22,237 nucleotides of DNA from a virus. The first letter of the stretch is position 1. Every line of letters begins with the position of its first letter. The stretch is taken from IMG/VR virus record IMGVR_UViG_3300049483_000194, positions 1 through 22,237 of that record, one strand, 5' to 3'. Below, piece by piece: positions 1 through 7,771 of this stretch. The translations under genes were made by a program, and so were the position numbers. Under the pieces are notes generated by a model, which was not told the DNA's origin, did not search any database, and saw only the letters and a list, made by a program, of their open reading frames with translations.

Positions 1-701
1 GCCCAGGCCGTCGCGAAGGCGATCCCCACGGTCCCCGGGCCGAACTTGAGCGGCTCGACCCAGACGCGCGTCACGCCGGCGACCTCGAGGGCCCAGCGTT
101 CGTAGTCCGCGGCCGAGCCGCCGCCCGGGGGATTTCGGACGCGCGAGAGCAGCCGCGCGAGGAGCTGGGCGTCGCTCTCGGGGTCCAGGCCGCCCACGAG
201 TCCGAACGTCTGGACCGTCGCCGGCGAGGCGACCCCGGCGATCGCCGAGACGAGCGTGAGGCGCGTCCCCGCGACCGCGCTCGTCGTGGCCCCGACCGTC
301 GTCGCGTTGACGCGCGCGACGACCCCGCTCGCCCCGATCGTCTTGTCGGCGATCGTCGCGTACAGGATCCCGTCCGTCCGGCGGAGCTGGGTCCCTTTCG
401 GGACGACCGCGCCGAGCGTGCCGGTGAAGAGCACGGGCCCGGACGCGGCGACCCCGGCCTTGCGCTCCAGGCCCCACAGGCTCGCCTGGCGCTCGAGCGC
501 CTCGGGGTCGGCCGTCTCCGGGAAGAGCTGGCGCGAGGTCCACTCGACATAGCCCAGGACCAGGTGGGAGGCGCCGGCGATGACCCTCGAGAGGACGCCG
601 AGCACGGAACGGCGCAGGAGCGGGCCGATCCCGAGCCGCGACGAAATCTCGGCGTCGTTCCGTGCGATCAGCTCGGCCAGGCTCGGGCGTTGGAAGGCCA
701 T
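1..701 (-). CDS. Baseplate assembly protein J (Mu gp47-like), partial
   Basis: This is the first 233 residues of a baseplate J/gp47 family protein; the rest lies beyond the window's left edge. In contractile phages this protein is part of the baseplate wedge, next to the gp46 protein encoded just upstream here. The N-terminus reads MAFQRPSLAELIARND. It is followed by the family-typical stretch LFPETADPEALERQASLWGL (about residues 62-81) and a second typical block, AVVPKGTQLRRTDGILYAT, near residues 99-117. ATG at 701 is chosen because it lies 10 nt after the upstream stop and starts the family's usual N-terminus. The ribosome site is weak (TGAGAACC), but the start context closely resembles those of the tail tube and tape-measure genes. 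The order gp45-gp46-gp47 matches phage Mu. The frame is open to the window edge with no internal stop. Confidence 0.9.
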   Translation of the reverse strand, partial: MAFQRPSLAELIARNDAEISSRLGIGPLLRRSVLGVLSRVIAGASHLVLGYVEWTSRQLFPETADPEALERQASLWGLERKAGVAASGPVLFTGTLGAVVPKGTQLRRTDGILYATIADKTIGASGVVARVNATTVGATTSAVAGTRLTLVSAIAGVASPATVQTFGLVGGLDPESDAQLLARLLSRVRNPPGGGSAADYERWALEVAGVTRVWVEPLKFGPGTVGIAFATAW

Positions 702-711
702 CGTGGGGTTC

Positions 712-2874
712 TCAGCTCTCGACGAAGTCGATCAGGCGCCCGAGCAGGGTCTCGAAGCGGTCGGCGACGTCGGGATGGAGTCCGTCGATCGCCTGGGGGT
801 AGAGATCGTCCTCGGGGCGCTCGTAGTAGCCCCGACGGCCGCTCCCGGGTTGGACCTCGGACGTGATCCGGAAGAAGCGGAACGGGGGCGAGGCGCCCTG
901 GGGGTTCTGGATGATCTTGTCCGTCCCGTCGTTGAAGCTCCGGAGCCACTGATTCGGCGGGATGACCGGGATCGGGGGCGTCCCGCCTGGGTCGCCGTCG
1001 CGGCGCGCGCCGATGGGGGCGAAAATCTCCGCGTAGATGAAGTCCCGCGCCGGCGTCGCCTCGGGGTCCCGCAGAACGGGGAGGAAGCTCCGGCCGTCGA
1101 TCTTGAGCGCGCCGCCGGGGTTCCAGCGGTCCGGGTCGCAGCCGGTGATCTCGAGCACGGTCGAGAAGATGTCGACCGTATGGACCAGGTGGTCGCACGT
1201 CCGGCCGGGCTGGGCGATGACGTCGCTCGAGCCCCAGACCAGGAAGGGGACGCGCTGGCCCTGCTCGAAGATCGTCCGCTTGCTATGCCCTGGATCGTAA
1301 GGGGGAGGGACGGCCTCGGGGACCGTGCCGTTGTCGCCCGAGAGGATGAAGACCGTCCGGGCCAGCTTGGCCGGGTCGATCCGGTCATTGATCCAGCCCA
1401 CGAGCGTGTCGAAGGCCTCCATGTTCGCCCGGTAGACCGCTCGCGTCCGAACCGGGTCCGTCGGAATGAAACCGGGCCCCCCAGCCCCGCCGTTGAGGCT
1501 CTCCATCGTGTGCCGGGTCGCGTCCGAGATCAGGGGGAGGTCGAGACCGGTCGCGCCGACCCCGACGTTGTCGGGGAACGTGAACGGGGGGACCTCGAAC
1601 GGCGCGTGGGGCGGGTTCATGCAGACGACCGCGAAGACCGGCTGCGTGCTCCCGTTGATCCGGAGGATCAGGTCTCGGGCGACCTTGTAGGCGTCCCAGG
1701 CCGCCTTCGGCGTCGTCGTCGTGTCCCAGGCCTTGTAGGGTCCGCCGGCCGGCCAGGTCCCCGCCGCGCCGTAGGTCGTCACGACCGGGACGCCGGCGAA
1801 GGCCGCGGAGATTTCTCGGAAATGGAAGTGCCCGGAGTTCGGCGCTAGAGGGACGTAGCCCGGGTCCCCCGGGTCGTTCGGCTCGGCCTGGCCGTAGGGC
1901 CAATTCTCGAGACTGCTCGCGTTGGGCTGGCATCCGATGTTGCGGCCCCAGCCGTGCTGGACGGGCCAGGTCTCGCGGCCGGCGTCGGAGTAGATGTGCC
2001 CCTTGCCGCCCCAGAATGAGACGTACGTGAAGGCCGCGGCCCCGAGGCTCTGGTCGTCCGTGCCGTCGCGGCCGAGACGAAGCGCGCGAGCGATCATGCC
2101 GGTCTCGAGCGTCGGGAATCCGCCGTACTCGCCCAGGCCGAATCCCGCGGACCCCGCCCCGTCGAGGTTCGCCGCGAGCCCGGTCCGGAACCCGTGCCGG
2201 CCGGTGTGAAGGCAGGCGCGCGTCGGGCCACAAATCGGCGTCGCATAGCCCCGGAGGAACGTCACGCCGCGGCCTTGCATTTCGTGGAGGCGAGGCGTCA
2301 GGGCGTAGGGGTCCGTCGGCGCGTCGAGCTCGCTCCAGTCGAAGAGCTCGGCGCCGCCGTCGTCGAGCAGGAAGACGACGACGTTCTGGTCGGGGATCGT
2401 CGGCGGAGCGGGAACGGCCGAGACGGCCTGGTGAATCCCGACCTTGACGGCCTGGGTCCCCGCCCACAGGTGCGCGAAGAGCTTCGAGGTCCCGCGCTCG
2501 ACGTTCGCCTCGAGGCGCAGGCGGCCGAAGTCGTCGTAGCTCGCCTCGACGGAGACGCGCGAGGCGATCTGGTCCTCGACGAGCCAGGCGAGCGCGTCCT
2601 CGCCGAGCTCGCGCGCGCGCTCGAGCGTGTCCGTGGTCCGCTTCTCGCGCTCGAGCGTCCAGAGCCGCGAGCCGAACCGGTCGCGGACGTTGTCGGCCCA
2701 CCAGCCGCGGATCTCCTCGTGATTGGGGAGAGCTCGTCGCTCCGCGTCGGATCGGCCGTCGGAGAGGATCGAGACGACGAGGGCGGTCGTCAGGCCCTCG
2801 TCGGTGGCGAGGTCGTCCCCGTCGAGGACCAGGTCGGCGCCGTTCGGACCTAGATCGAGTCGCGCGTCGGTCAT
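712..2874 (-). CDS. GP46 baseplate wedge protein fused to a sulfatase
   Basis: This 720-aa protein has two parts. Residues 1 to about 146 look like the Mu GP46 baseplate family, which normally ends near this length. Residues about 160-720 look like a complete alkaline-phosphatase-fold sulfatase. Visible sulfatase features are the metal-binding Asp pair D171-D172, the formylglycine motif C215-G-P-T-R219 followed by T-G-R at 224-226, K291/H293 in GGKGH, H423 in NPPHAPF, D514-N515 in LSGDNG, and K532 with EQGQRVPFLVW. No signal peptide is seen, as expected for a virion protein. The family hydrolyses sulfate esters after Cys is converted to formylglycine by a host or phage enzyme; none is seen here. 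The gene sits between DUF6527 and gp47, exactly where gp46 belongs. The inference is a virion-borne enzyme acting on a sulfated surface glycan. Domain calls are confident; the substrate is unknown. Confidence 0.92.
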   Translation of the reverse strand: MTDARLDLGPNGADLVLDGDDLATDEGLTTALVVSILSDGRSDAERRALPNHEEIRGWWADNVRDRFGSRLWTLEREKRTTDTLERARELGEDALAWLVEDQIASRVSVEASYDDFGRLRLEANVERGTSKLFAHLWAGTQAVKVGIHQAVSAVPAPPTIPDQNVVVFLLDDGGAELFDWSELDAPTDPYALTPRLHEMQGRGVTFLRGYATPICGPTRACLHTGRHGFRTGLAANLDGAGSAGFGLGEYGGFPTLETGMIARALRLGRDGTDDQSLGAAAFTYVSFWGGKGHIYSDAGRETWPVQHGWGRNIGCQPNASSLENWPYGQAEPNDPGDPGYVPLAPNSGHFHFREISAAFAGVPVVTTYGAAGTWPAGGPYKAWDTTTTPKAAWDAYKVARDLILRINGSTQPVFAVVCMNPPHAPFEVPPFTFPDNVGVGATGLDLPLISDATRHTMESLNGGAGGPGFIPTDPVRTRAVYRANMEAFDTLVGWINDRIDPAKLARTVFILSGDNGTVPEAVPPPYDPGHSKRTIFEQGQRVPFLVWGSSDVIAQPGRTCDHLVHTVDIFSTVLEITGCDPDRWNPGGALKIDGRSFLPVLRDPEATPARDFIYAEIFAPIGARRDGDPGGTPPIPVIPPNQWLRSFNDGTDKIIQNPQGASPPFRFFRITSEVQPGSGRRGYYERPEDDLYPQAIDGLHPDVADRFETLLGRLIDFVES

Positions 2875-2895
2875 GCCGAAGAGCCTACGGGCCCG
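2872..2895 (-). promoter_or_regulatory. Repeated start leader, copy at the GP46-sulfatase gene
   Basis: The coding-strand leader GGGCCCGTAGGCT and the following TCGGCATG recur at 6020-6042 in front of the gpN gene (14 bases identical next to the start, one small indel). It holds no strong ribosome site, only AGG. It may be a shared translation-initiation element or the trace of a duplication. Confidence 0.5.
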
Positions 2896-2913
2896 CGGCC
2901 GCGCTTGGAATCG

Positions 2914-3213
2914 TCAGCGGTACTCGCCCCAGGCTTCCCACGGGACGATCGGCACGGTCCGCCCGGCGAGCTCGTGCGTGCAATCCCCCAGGAACTCGAG
3001 CGCGCCGTCGCGCATGAAGGAATGGCAGACCTTCGGGGTCTGGGCCTCGCCCTCGTTCCATCGGCAGCGGATCGACGGCGAGAGCGTCGGCCGCTCGGTC
3101 GATCCGTTCCACGTCCAGGCGTTCTCGCCGGCGATGGGGACGCGGTGGGGGCCCTGGCAGCCCGAGCAGAAGAACCAGAGCCCGCTCCCGTGGATTTCGA
3201 CGAGGTCGGCCAT
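2914..3213 (-). CDS. DUF6527 family protein
   Basis: This small 99-aa protein matches the pattern I associate with DUF6527, whose function is not known to me. It has C16/C19 (CSGC), a W-T-W-N-G segment near residues 33-37, RPTLSPS (41-47), C50, C63-H64 (CHSF), and C78 with H80 in GDCTHELAG. The conserved Cys/His set suggests a small metal-binding fold; that is inference. ATG at 3213 follows the gp45 stop by 4 nt. The gene interrupts the usual Mu order between gp45 and gp46, so it travels in the baseplate operon but need not be a virion part. The next gene starts 39 nt downstream. Confidence 0.75.
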   Translation of the reverse strand: MADLVEIHGSGLWFFCSGCQGPHRVPIAGENAWTWNGSTERPTLSPSIRCRWNEGEAQTPKVCHSFMRDGALEFLGDCTHELAGRTVPIVPWEAWGEYR

Positions 3214-3217
3214 CGTC

Positions 3218-3790
3218 TCAGGTCATCGGGGGGACTGGCGGCCCGGTCGAGCCCGAGCCGGTCTGGACGCCGGGGTGCGTGTGATCGTTGAAGGTCTGGC
3301 GGATCTCGGCCATCGAACCGGCCGCGTCCGAGACGTCCCCGCCGGCCGTGATCGAGCCGTCGACCGTGAGCGAGCCCGAGAGCCGCAGCTCGGGCGCCTC
3401 GATCTTCACGCCTCCCGGCGCCGTGATCTCGATCGCCCCGTCGGCCTTGAGGAGGATCCGGACGCCGAAGGCGTTGTAGGCCAGCGCCTCGCCCTCCTGG
3501 AGCCCCTGGGGCCGCGTGTTCCGGTCCTCGACCGCGACGACGACGCCGTGGTCGCGCGAGCCGCCGAAGAAGAGCGCGACGACCTCGGAGCCGACCGGCG
3601 GCCGCGACGTCCAGCCGAACTCGCCGAACCGCTCGAGCGGCCCGCGGGTCTCGCCCTTGAGGAGCCCGACCTGGAGCTCCTGGAGCTTGTGGGCGTCGTC
3701 GGAGAGCCGCACGACGCCGCGCGAGGCCAGGAGGGCGACGCGGCGCGCGACGGGCCGCAGGAGCGCGCGGAACGTGTCCAGGGGCCGCAC
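3218..3790 (-). CDS. Baseplate spike protein V (Mu gp45-like)
   Basis: This 190-aa protein belongs to the phage baseplate assembly protein V family, the central spike below the hub that pierces the host envelope. The N-terminal half should be the OB-fold (VGLLKGETRGPLERFGEFGW; VGSEVVALFFGGSRDHGVVVA). The C-terminal half is beta-rich (ADGAIEITAPGGVKIEAPEL) and ends in DHTHPGVQTGSGSTGPP. In related spikes such as P2 gpV, an H-x-H motif binds iron at the tip. A GTG start at 3790 is chosen because it lies 2 nt after the gp44 stop and gives the family length. Longer in-frame extension upstream would run deep into the gp44 gene. Translational coupling to gp44 is likely. Confidence 0.9.
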   Translation of the reverse strand: MRPLDTFRALLRPVARRVALLASRGVVRLSDDAHKLQELQVGLLKGETRGPLERFGEFGWTSRPPVGSEVVALFFGGSRDHGVVVAVEDRNTRPQGLQEGEALAYNAFGVRILLKADGAIEITAPGGVKIEAPELRLSGSLTVDGSITAGGDVSDAAGSMAEIRQTFNDHTHPGVQTGSGSTGPPVPPMT

Positions 3791-3792
3791 GG

Positions 3793-4845
3793 TCAATCCT
3801 CCTCGGGATCGGCCAGGTCGTCCGAGAGGTCGTCCTCGCGCTTCAGCGAGGGCTCGGGCGAGTAGGCGTCGGGGTGCACGAGATCGAGCTCGGTCGTCGT
3901 CCCGCCGCGCGGGTCGAGCGTGAAGAGCACGGACGAGACCAGGAGGACGCGATCGATCCGGAGGGTCGGAGAGCGGAGCCGGGCGAGGACGTTCGGGATC
4001 CAGAGCGGCCCGGCCGCCCCCTGGCGCCAGCCCTGGAGCGTGACCTGCAGCGCGGACCCTCGAGCGCGCCGAACCGCGGCCTCCCACTCCGCCCGCTTCT
4101 GGGCCGTCGCGATGTCGACGCCGGCCTCGGCGAGGATGAGGGTCGTCCGGACCGAGCGGACGGCCTCGTCGAAGGCCTCGCCCTCGGTCGAGGTCTCGTC
4201 GGCGAAGAGGAGGTCCGAGCCCTGGAGCTGGCCCCGCACGACGTAGCGCCGGAACCGGCTCGAGCGGTCGAAGCGGCCGGTACCGGCGAGGAGGTTCTCG
4301 CCCTCGACCAGGTCGACCGCGGCGCGCGTCGTGCCGGGCTTCTCGAGCACGAGGCGCCCGAGCCCGTCCGTCGTCAGGAGAACCCCGCGGAGCCGTGCCG
4401 CGCGCTCCAGGGCCTCATGGACGGTCTCCCCGGGGTGCAAGGCGAACCTCTCGAACTCCGCGCCCGGATCGCCGGCGACGACGACCTGGACGCCGAAGGG
4501 CCGCGCCAGGTCCGAGGCCAGGCCGTCGAGCGCGACGTGCTCGAACTGGGCCGAGAGGTCGACCGGCGAGCAGTCGACGAGCTCGGCCGTGCGATCGCGG
4601 CCGGCGATCGTGACCGAGCGCGAGCGCGCGTCGAACGAAGGCCGGACGACGTCGATCCAGCCGGTCAGGATCGGGAACCCGTCGAGGATCGCCTCGACCG
4701 CGGCGCCCTCGGGAATCGGGAAGTCGCGCCGGTCGGAGACCGTGGCGGAGAAGGCGCCGGCGAAAGCCTCGAGCGAGCGCTCGAGCCGGAACGTCTCCCA
4801 GCCCGTGAGCTTCTGGCCGTCGACGCGCAGGACGAGGTCAGGCAT
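3793..4845 (-). CDS. Baseplate hub protein (Mu gp44/P-like)
   Basis: This 350-aa protein resembles Mu gp44, the hub that connects the tail tube to the spike and is structurally related to T4 gp27. It begins MPDLVLRVDGQKLTGWETF, followed by LERSLEAFAGAFSATVSDR, a typical opening for the family. The C-terminus is acidic (EDDLSDDLADPEED). ATG at 4845 overlaps the end of the circularization-protein gene by 8 nt. An upstream in-frame start at 4920 would add about 25 residues with no family resemblance. The gene is followed within 2 nt by the gp45 spike gene, giving the Mu order N-P-V. Confidence 0.88.
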   Translation of the reverse strand: MPDLVLRVDGQKLTGWETFRLERSLEAFAGAFSATVSDRRDFPIPEGAAVEAILDGFPILTGWIDVVRPSFDARSRSVTIAGRDRTAELVDCSPVDLSAQFEHVALDGLASDLARPFGVQVVVAGDPGAEFERFALHPGETVHEALERAARLRGVLLTTDGLGRLVLEKPGTTRAAVDLVEGENLLAGTGRFDRSSRFRRYVVRGQLQGSDLLFADETSTEGEAFDEAVRSVRTTLILAEAGVDIATAQKRAEWEAAVRRARGSALQVTLQGWRQGAAGPLWIPNVLARLRSPTLRIDRVLLVSSVLFTLDPRGGTTTELDLVHPDAYSPEPSLKREDDLSDDLADPEED

Positions 4846-6022
4846 CGGCCAGGACCTCGAGCGTCTGGCCGCCCACGACGACGAGGGGGTTCCGGATCCG
4901 GTTCCGGGCGACGAGCTCATCCGCGCGCGAGACGTCGTCGAAGAGCTCGTAGGCGATCGCGAGCGCGTTCGTCGTCTCGCCCACGGTGTAGGCCTGGATC
5001 TCGGGGAGCGTGCCAGGCGCGAGCGGGAGCGCGCTCGAGAGGGCCTGGGCGACGGCGCCGAGCGCGACGAAGGTCGCGTCGCCCGCGGTGTCCTGGGCGC
5101 TTGTGATCGCCGCGAGCGCGCGATCGCGCGCGGCCTGGGCCTCCCCGAAACTCGCCCAGTCGACCTCGGCCGAAGAGCGCGCGCCGAGCGCGGCGCCGCT
5201 CTCGCGGAAGATCCGCCCGACCGCGTCCCGGTTGCGGTCGGCGTTCTGGGAGGCGCTCGAGTGCCCGAACGAGCGCGAGGGCTTCACGTCGAGCAGGCCG
5301 AGGAAGGCCTCGATCGCGTACTTCGCCGACCCGATCGTCCCGCGGAGACCGTCGAGGAGCGAGGTCACGTCGCGCGCGAATTGTCCGGGCGTCTGGAGCG
5401 CCGCGATCGCGCCGTTGGCGAGCGTGTCGAGCTTGTCGCGCCAGGCCGAGACCTCGTCGAGCGGCCCGCGCAGGTTGAGCCCGCGGAGGTAGTCGAAGAA
5501 GTCCTGGGCCTGGATCGAGCCGGCCTGGACGAGGATCGCCGGCTCGTCCGTCGGATCCCAGCTCGCCGCGAAGTCGTCCTCGGTGGCCGTGAAGAGCGAA
5601 CCGGTCGCCGCGTCGAGCTCGGCCGGCGCGTCGTCCGTCGCCGCGGGCGAGCTCGCCTCCGAGGCCTCGACGAAGGCGATCAGGAAGCGGGCCATCCGGC
5701 CCTCGCGCGAGCTCTCGCGGACCCTCAGGCTCCGCGCCAGGACGCGCAGGGTCCCGAGGTAGGGGTGGACCAGGTCGCCCGGGCCCTCCTGCTCGTCGAT
5801 CGCCGCGATCAGGCGGTCGCGCTGGTCCTGGTAGTCCTCGCCGAGGACGTAGGCCTCGAGCTCGAAGGCCCGCGCGCGCCGGCCCAGGTCCTCGAAGAAG
5901 GGCGGGGCCTGGCCGGGGTACTCGTGCTCGACGACGTTCCGGGAGTAGGCCCCCTCGGCCGTCTCGACGAAGAACGGGACGCCGCGGAAACTCGCCTCCC
6001 GAAGTCGATCGCGCCAGCCCAT
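4838..6022 (-). CDS. DNA circularization / tail protein N (Mu gpN-like)
   Basis: This 394-aa protein has the DNA circularization N-terminal domain at about residues 1-95: MGWRDRLREASFRGVPFFVE, then YPGQAPPFFEDLGRRAR, and AIDEQEGPGDLVHPYLGTL. In Mu the homologue N is a tail/baseplate protein; the family name came from a reported role in DNA circularization. The remainder is Ala-rich and helical. A C-terminal segment ending GGQTLEVLADA, with VGETTNALAIAYELFDD before it, looks LysM-like. ATG at 6022 lies 9 nt after the tape-measure stop. The leader contains GGGCCCGTAGGCT, which also precedes the GP46-sulfatase start. Confidence 0.88.
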   Translation of the reverse strand: MGWRDRLREASFRGVPFFVETAEGAYSRNVVEHEYPGQAPPFFEDLGRRARAFELEAYVLGEDYQDQRDRLIAAIDEQEGPGDLVHPYLGTLRVLARSLRVRESSREGRMARFLIAFVEASEASSPAATDDAPAELDAATGSLFTATEDDFAASWDPTDEPAILVQAGSIQAQDFFDYLRGLNLRGPLDEVSAWRDKLDTLANGAIAALQTPGQFARDVTSLLDGLRGTIGSAKYAIEAFLGLLDVKPSRSFGHSSASQNADRNRDAVGRIFRESGAALGARSSAEVDWASFGEAQAARDRALAAITSAQDTAGDATFVALGAVAQALSSALPLAPGTLPEIQAYTVGETTNALAIAYELFDDVSRADELVARNRIRNPLVVVGGQTLEVLADA

Positions 6023-6042
6023 GCCGACAGCCTACGGGCCCG
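6020..6042 (-). promoter_or_regulatory. Repeated start leader, copy at the gpN gene
   Basis: This is the second copy of the GGGCCCGTAGGCT leader, here overlapping the tape-measure stop codon (the TAG is inside it). Part of the conserved stretch therefore also codes for the last residues of the tape measure, which makes a purely coding reason for its conservation at the other site unlikely. Confidence 0.5.
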
Positions 6043-7747
6043 AGAGGGCGTAGCCCATCGACAGGTCGACGTCGGTCGGGCCCTTCGCCTCGCTCGAGAC
6101 CCGAGTTCCACGTGGAACATTTTGGAAATCGACCCGGACCGTCGTCTCGCTCCGGGCGCCCTGGGAGGGCCCCGCGAGGGTCTCGGCGACCTTTGGGGCG
6201 ATCGTCGGGCCCGAGCTCGAGCCGCCGCCGCTGGGGATCCCGGCGAACTTGAGGGCCCAGTCGGGGACGAGCGCCTTCAGGTCCTCGAGCTTGCCCACGA
6301 TGAAGCCGTAGACCTTCTCGAAGCCCGTCTGGACGCTCGACCAGAGCCCCGAGAAGAAGTCCGCGACCGCTTGCCAGGAGGTCAGGAGCTTCTCCGAGAG
6401 CGTGAACAAGGCCGAGAAGACCCACTCCGCGGCCGCGCCGATCGCGTAGAGCTGGGTCTCGATATAGGCCATCGCGACCTTGCCGAGGAACTGGAGCGCG
6501 CGCGCCGTGGCCGGGAAGCGGGCCGCCAGGTCGTCCCAGTGCGAGATGACGTAGGCGATCGCGATCCCGACCGCGACGAAGGCCGCCGCGACGGCCGTCA
6601 GGACGAGCACGACCCAGCCGGCCGGCGTCCCGACCAGGGCGGCCGAGAGCGTCGCCAGGGCCGCCACGACGGAGAGCACGGCCGGGGCGAGCGTGACGAC
6701 CAGGACGCCGGCGAGGACGCCGAGCGCGGTCCCCACGGGCCCGAGGAGGTCGTAGAGCTTGCCCAGCACGACGCGCACGGGCTCGGTCTTCTCCCAGAAC
6801 GTCGCGAAGGCGTCGGCCGCGCGCATGATCGCCTTCGGGAGATCGCGCGCGAGGCGCTGGGCGAAGTCACGGACCCGGGGAAGGTTCGAGACGACCCACT
6901 CGCGGAAGGCGTTCGCGAGCTGCTCGACGACCGGGAGCAGCTCGGCGCCGATGACGTTCCGGACCCCGCGGAGCACGGCCGAGACGCGCGTGAGGTTGTC
7001 CATGAAGGCCTCGCCCTTCTGGGCCGCGTCGCGCGAGAGCACGATCCCGAACCGGTGCGCCTCGGCCGCGGCCTGGCGCAAGCCCTCGGCGCCGTCGGAG
7101 AGGAGCGGGATCAGGTCGGCGCCGGCCTTGCCGAAGAGCTCCTGCGCGAGCGCGGCCTTCTTGAGCGGGTCGTCCAGACGTCCGAACTTGTCCGCGATCT
7201 CCTCGAGCAGGCTCCCCGCGTCGCGCAGGTGGCCGTTGCCGTCGAGGACCGAGATCCCCAGCCGGTCGAAGCCCTTCGCGGCCGTCGACGAGCCGCGCGC
7301 GGAGAGCGCCGCGTTGCGCGTGAGCTTGATCAGGGCCGTATCGAGGGCCTCGGTCTCGACGTTCCCGAGCTGGGCCGCGTAGCGGAGCTCCTGGAGCTTC
7401 TCGACGCCGATCCCGATCTTCTGCGCGGCCTTGATCGCGGAGTCGCCGGCCTCGGCGAACCCGTGCACGAGCGCGTAGACCGTCCCGCCCGCGGCCGCGG
7501 CGATCCCGCCGACCAGGAAGGCCGCGCGCTTCGCGGCGCCGGCGAGCTCGCCCAGCGCGTCCCCGACGCCGGCGAAGCCCGCCTGCAGCTTCCCGAACTG
7601 GGCGGCCTCGGCCAGGCCGGAGAACGACGTCGAGAGCTTGGTGAGCGGCGAGGTCGCCTTCTGGATCCCGGCCGCGATCGCGCGCGTCTTCGCGGTCGCG
7701 TTGTCGATCGCCTGGATCGCGACGGAAACGGGGAACGTGACGGCCAT
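6032..7747 (-). CDS. Tail tape measure protein
   Basis: At 571 aa this is a short tape measure, the protein that sets tail length and occupies the tube lumen. The N-terminus MAVTFPVSVAIQAIDNATAK is typical of Mu-type tape measures. Long Ala-rich helices follow, then a strongly hydrophobic region at about residues 345-410 (LGVLAGVLVVTLAPAVL; VVLVLTAVAAAFVAVGIAIA) that may enter the host membrane during DNA delivery. The C-terminal 60 residues are low-complexity and beta-like. Its place immediately after the tail assembly chaperone and before gpN is diagnostic. ATG at 7747 has GGAG 10 nt upstream. The tail is predicted to be short, below about 90 nm on the usual 0.15 nm per residue rule. Confidence 0.92.
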   Translation of the reverse strand: MAVTFPVSVAIQAIDNATAKTRAIAAGIQKATSPLTKLSTSFSGLAEAAQFGKLQAGFAGVGDALGELAGAAKRAAFLVGGIAAAAGGTVYALVHGFAEAGDSAIKAAQKIGIGVEKLQELRYAAQLGNVETEALDTALIKLTRNAALSARGSSTAAKGFDRLGISVLDGNGHLRDAGSLLEEIADKFGRLDDPLKKAALAQELFGKAGADLIPLLSDGAEGLRQAAAEAHRFGIVLSRDAAQKGEAFMDNLTRVSAVLRGVRNVIGAELLPVVEQLANAFREWVVSNLPRVRDFAQRLARDLPKAIMRAADAFATFWEKTEPVRVVLGKLYDLLGPVGTALGVLAGVLVVTLAPAVLSVVAALATLSAALVGTPAGWVVLVLTAVAAAFVAVGIAIAYVISHWDDLAARFPATARALQFLGKVAMAYIETQLYAIGAAAEWVFSALFTLSEKLLTSWQAVADFFSGLWSSVQTGFEKVYGFIVGKLEDLKALVPDWALKFAGIPSGGGSSSGPTIAPKVAETLAGPSQGARSETTVRVDFQNVPRGTRVSSEAKGPTDVDLSMGYALSGP

Positions 7748-7771
7748 TGGTGGGGATCTCCGCCGGCGAGT

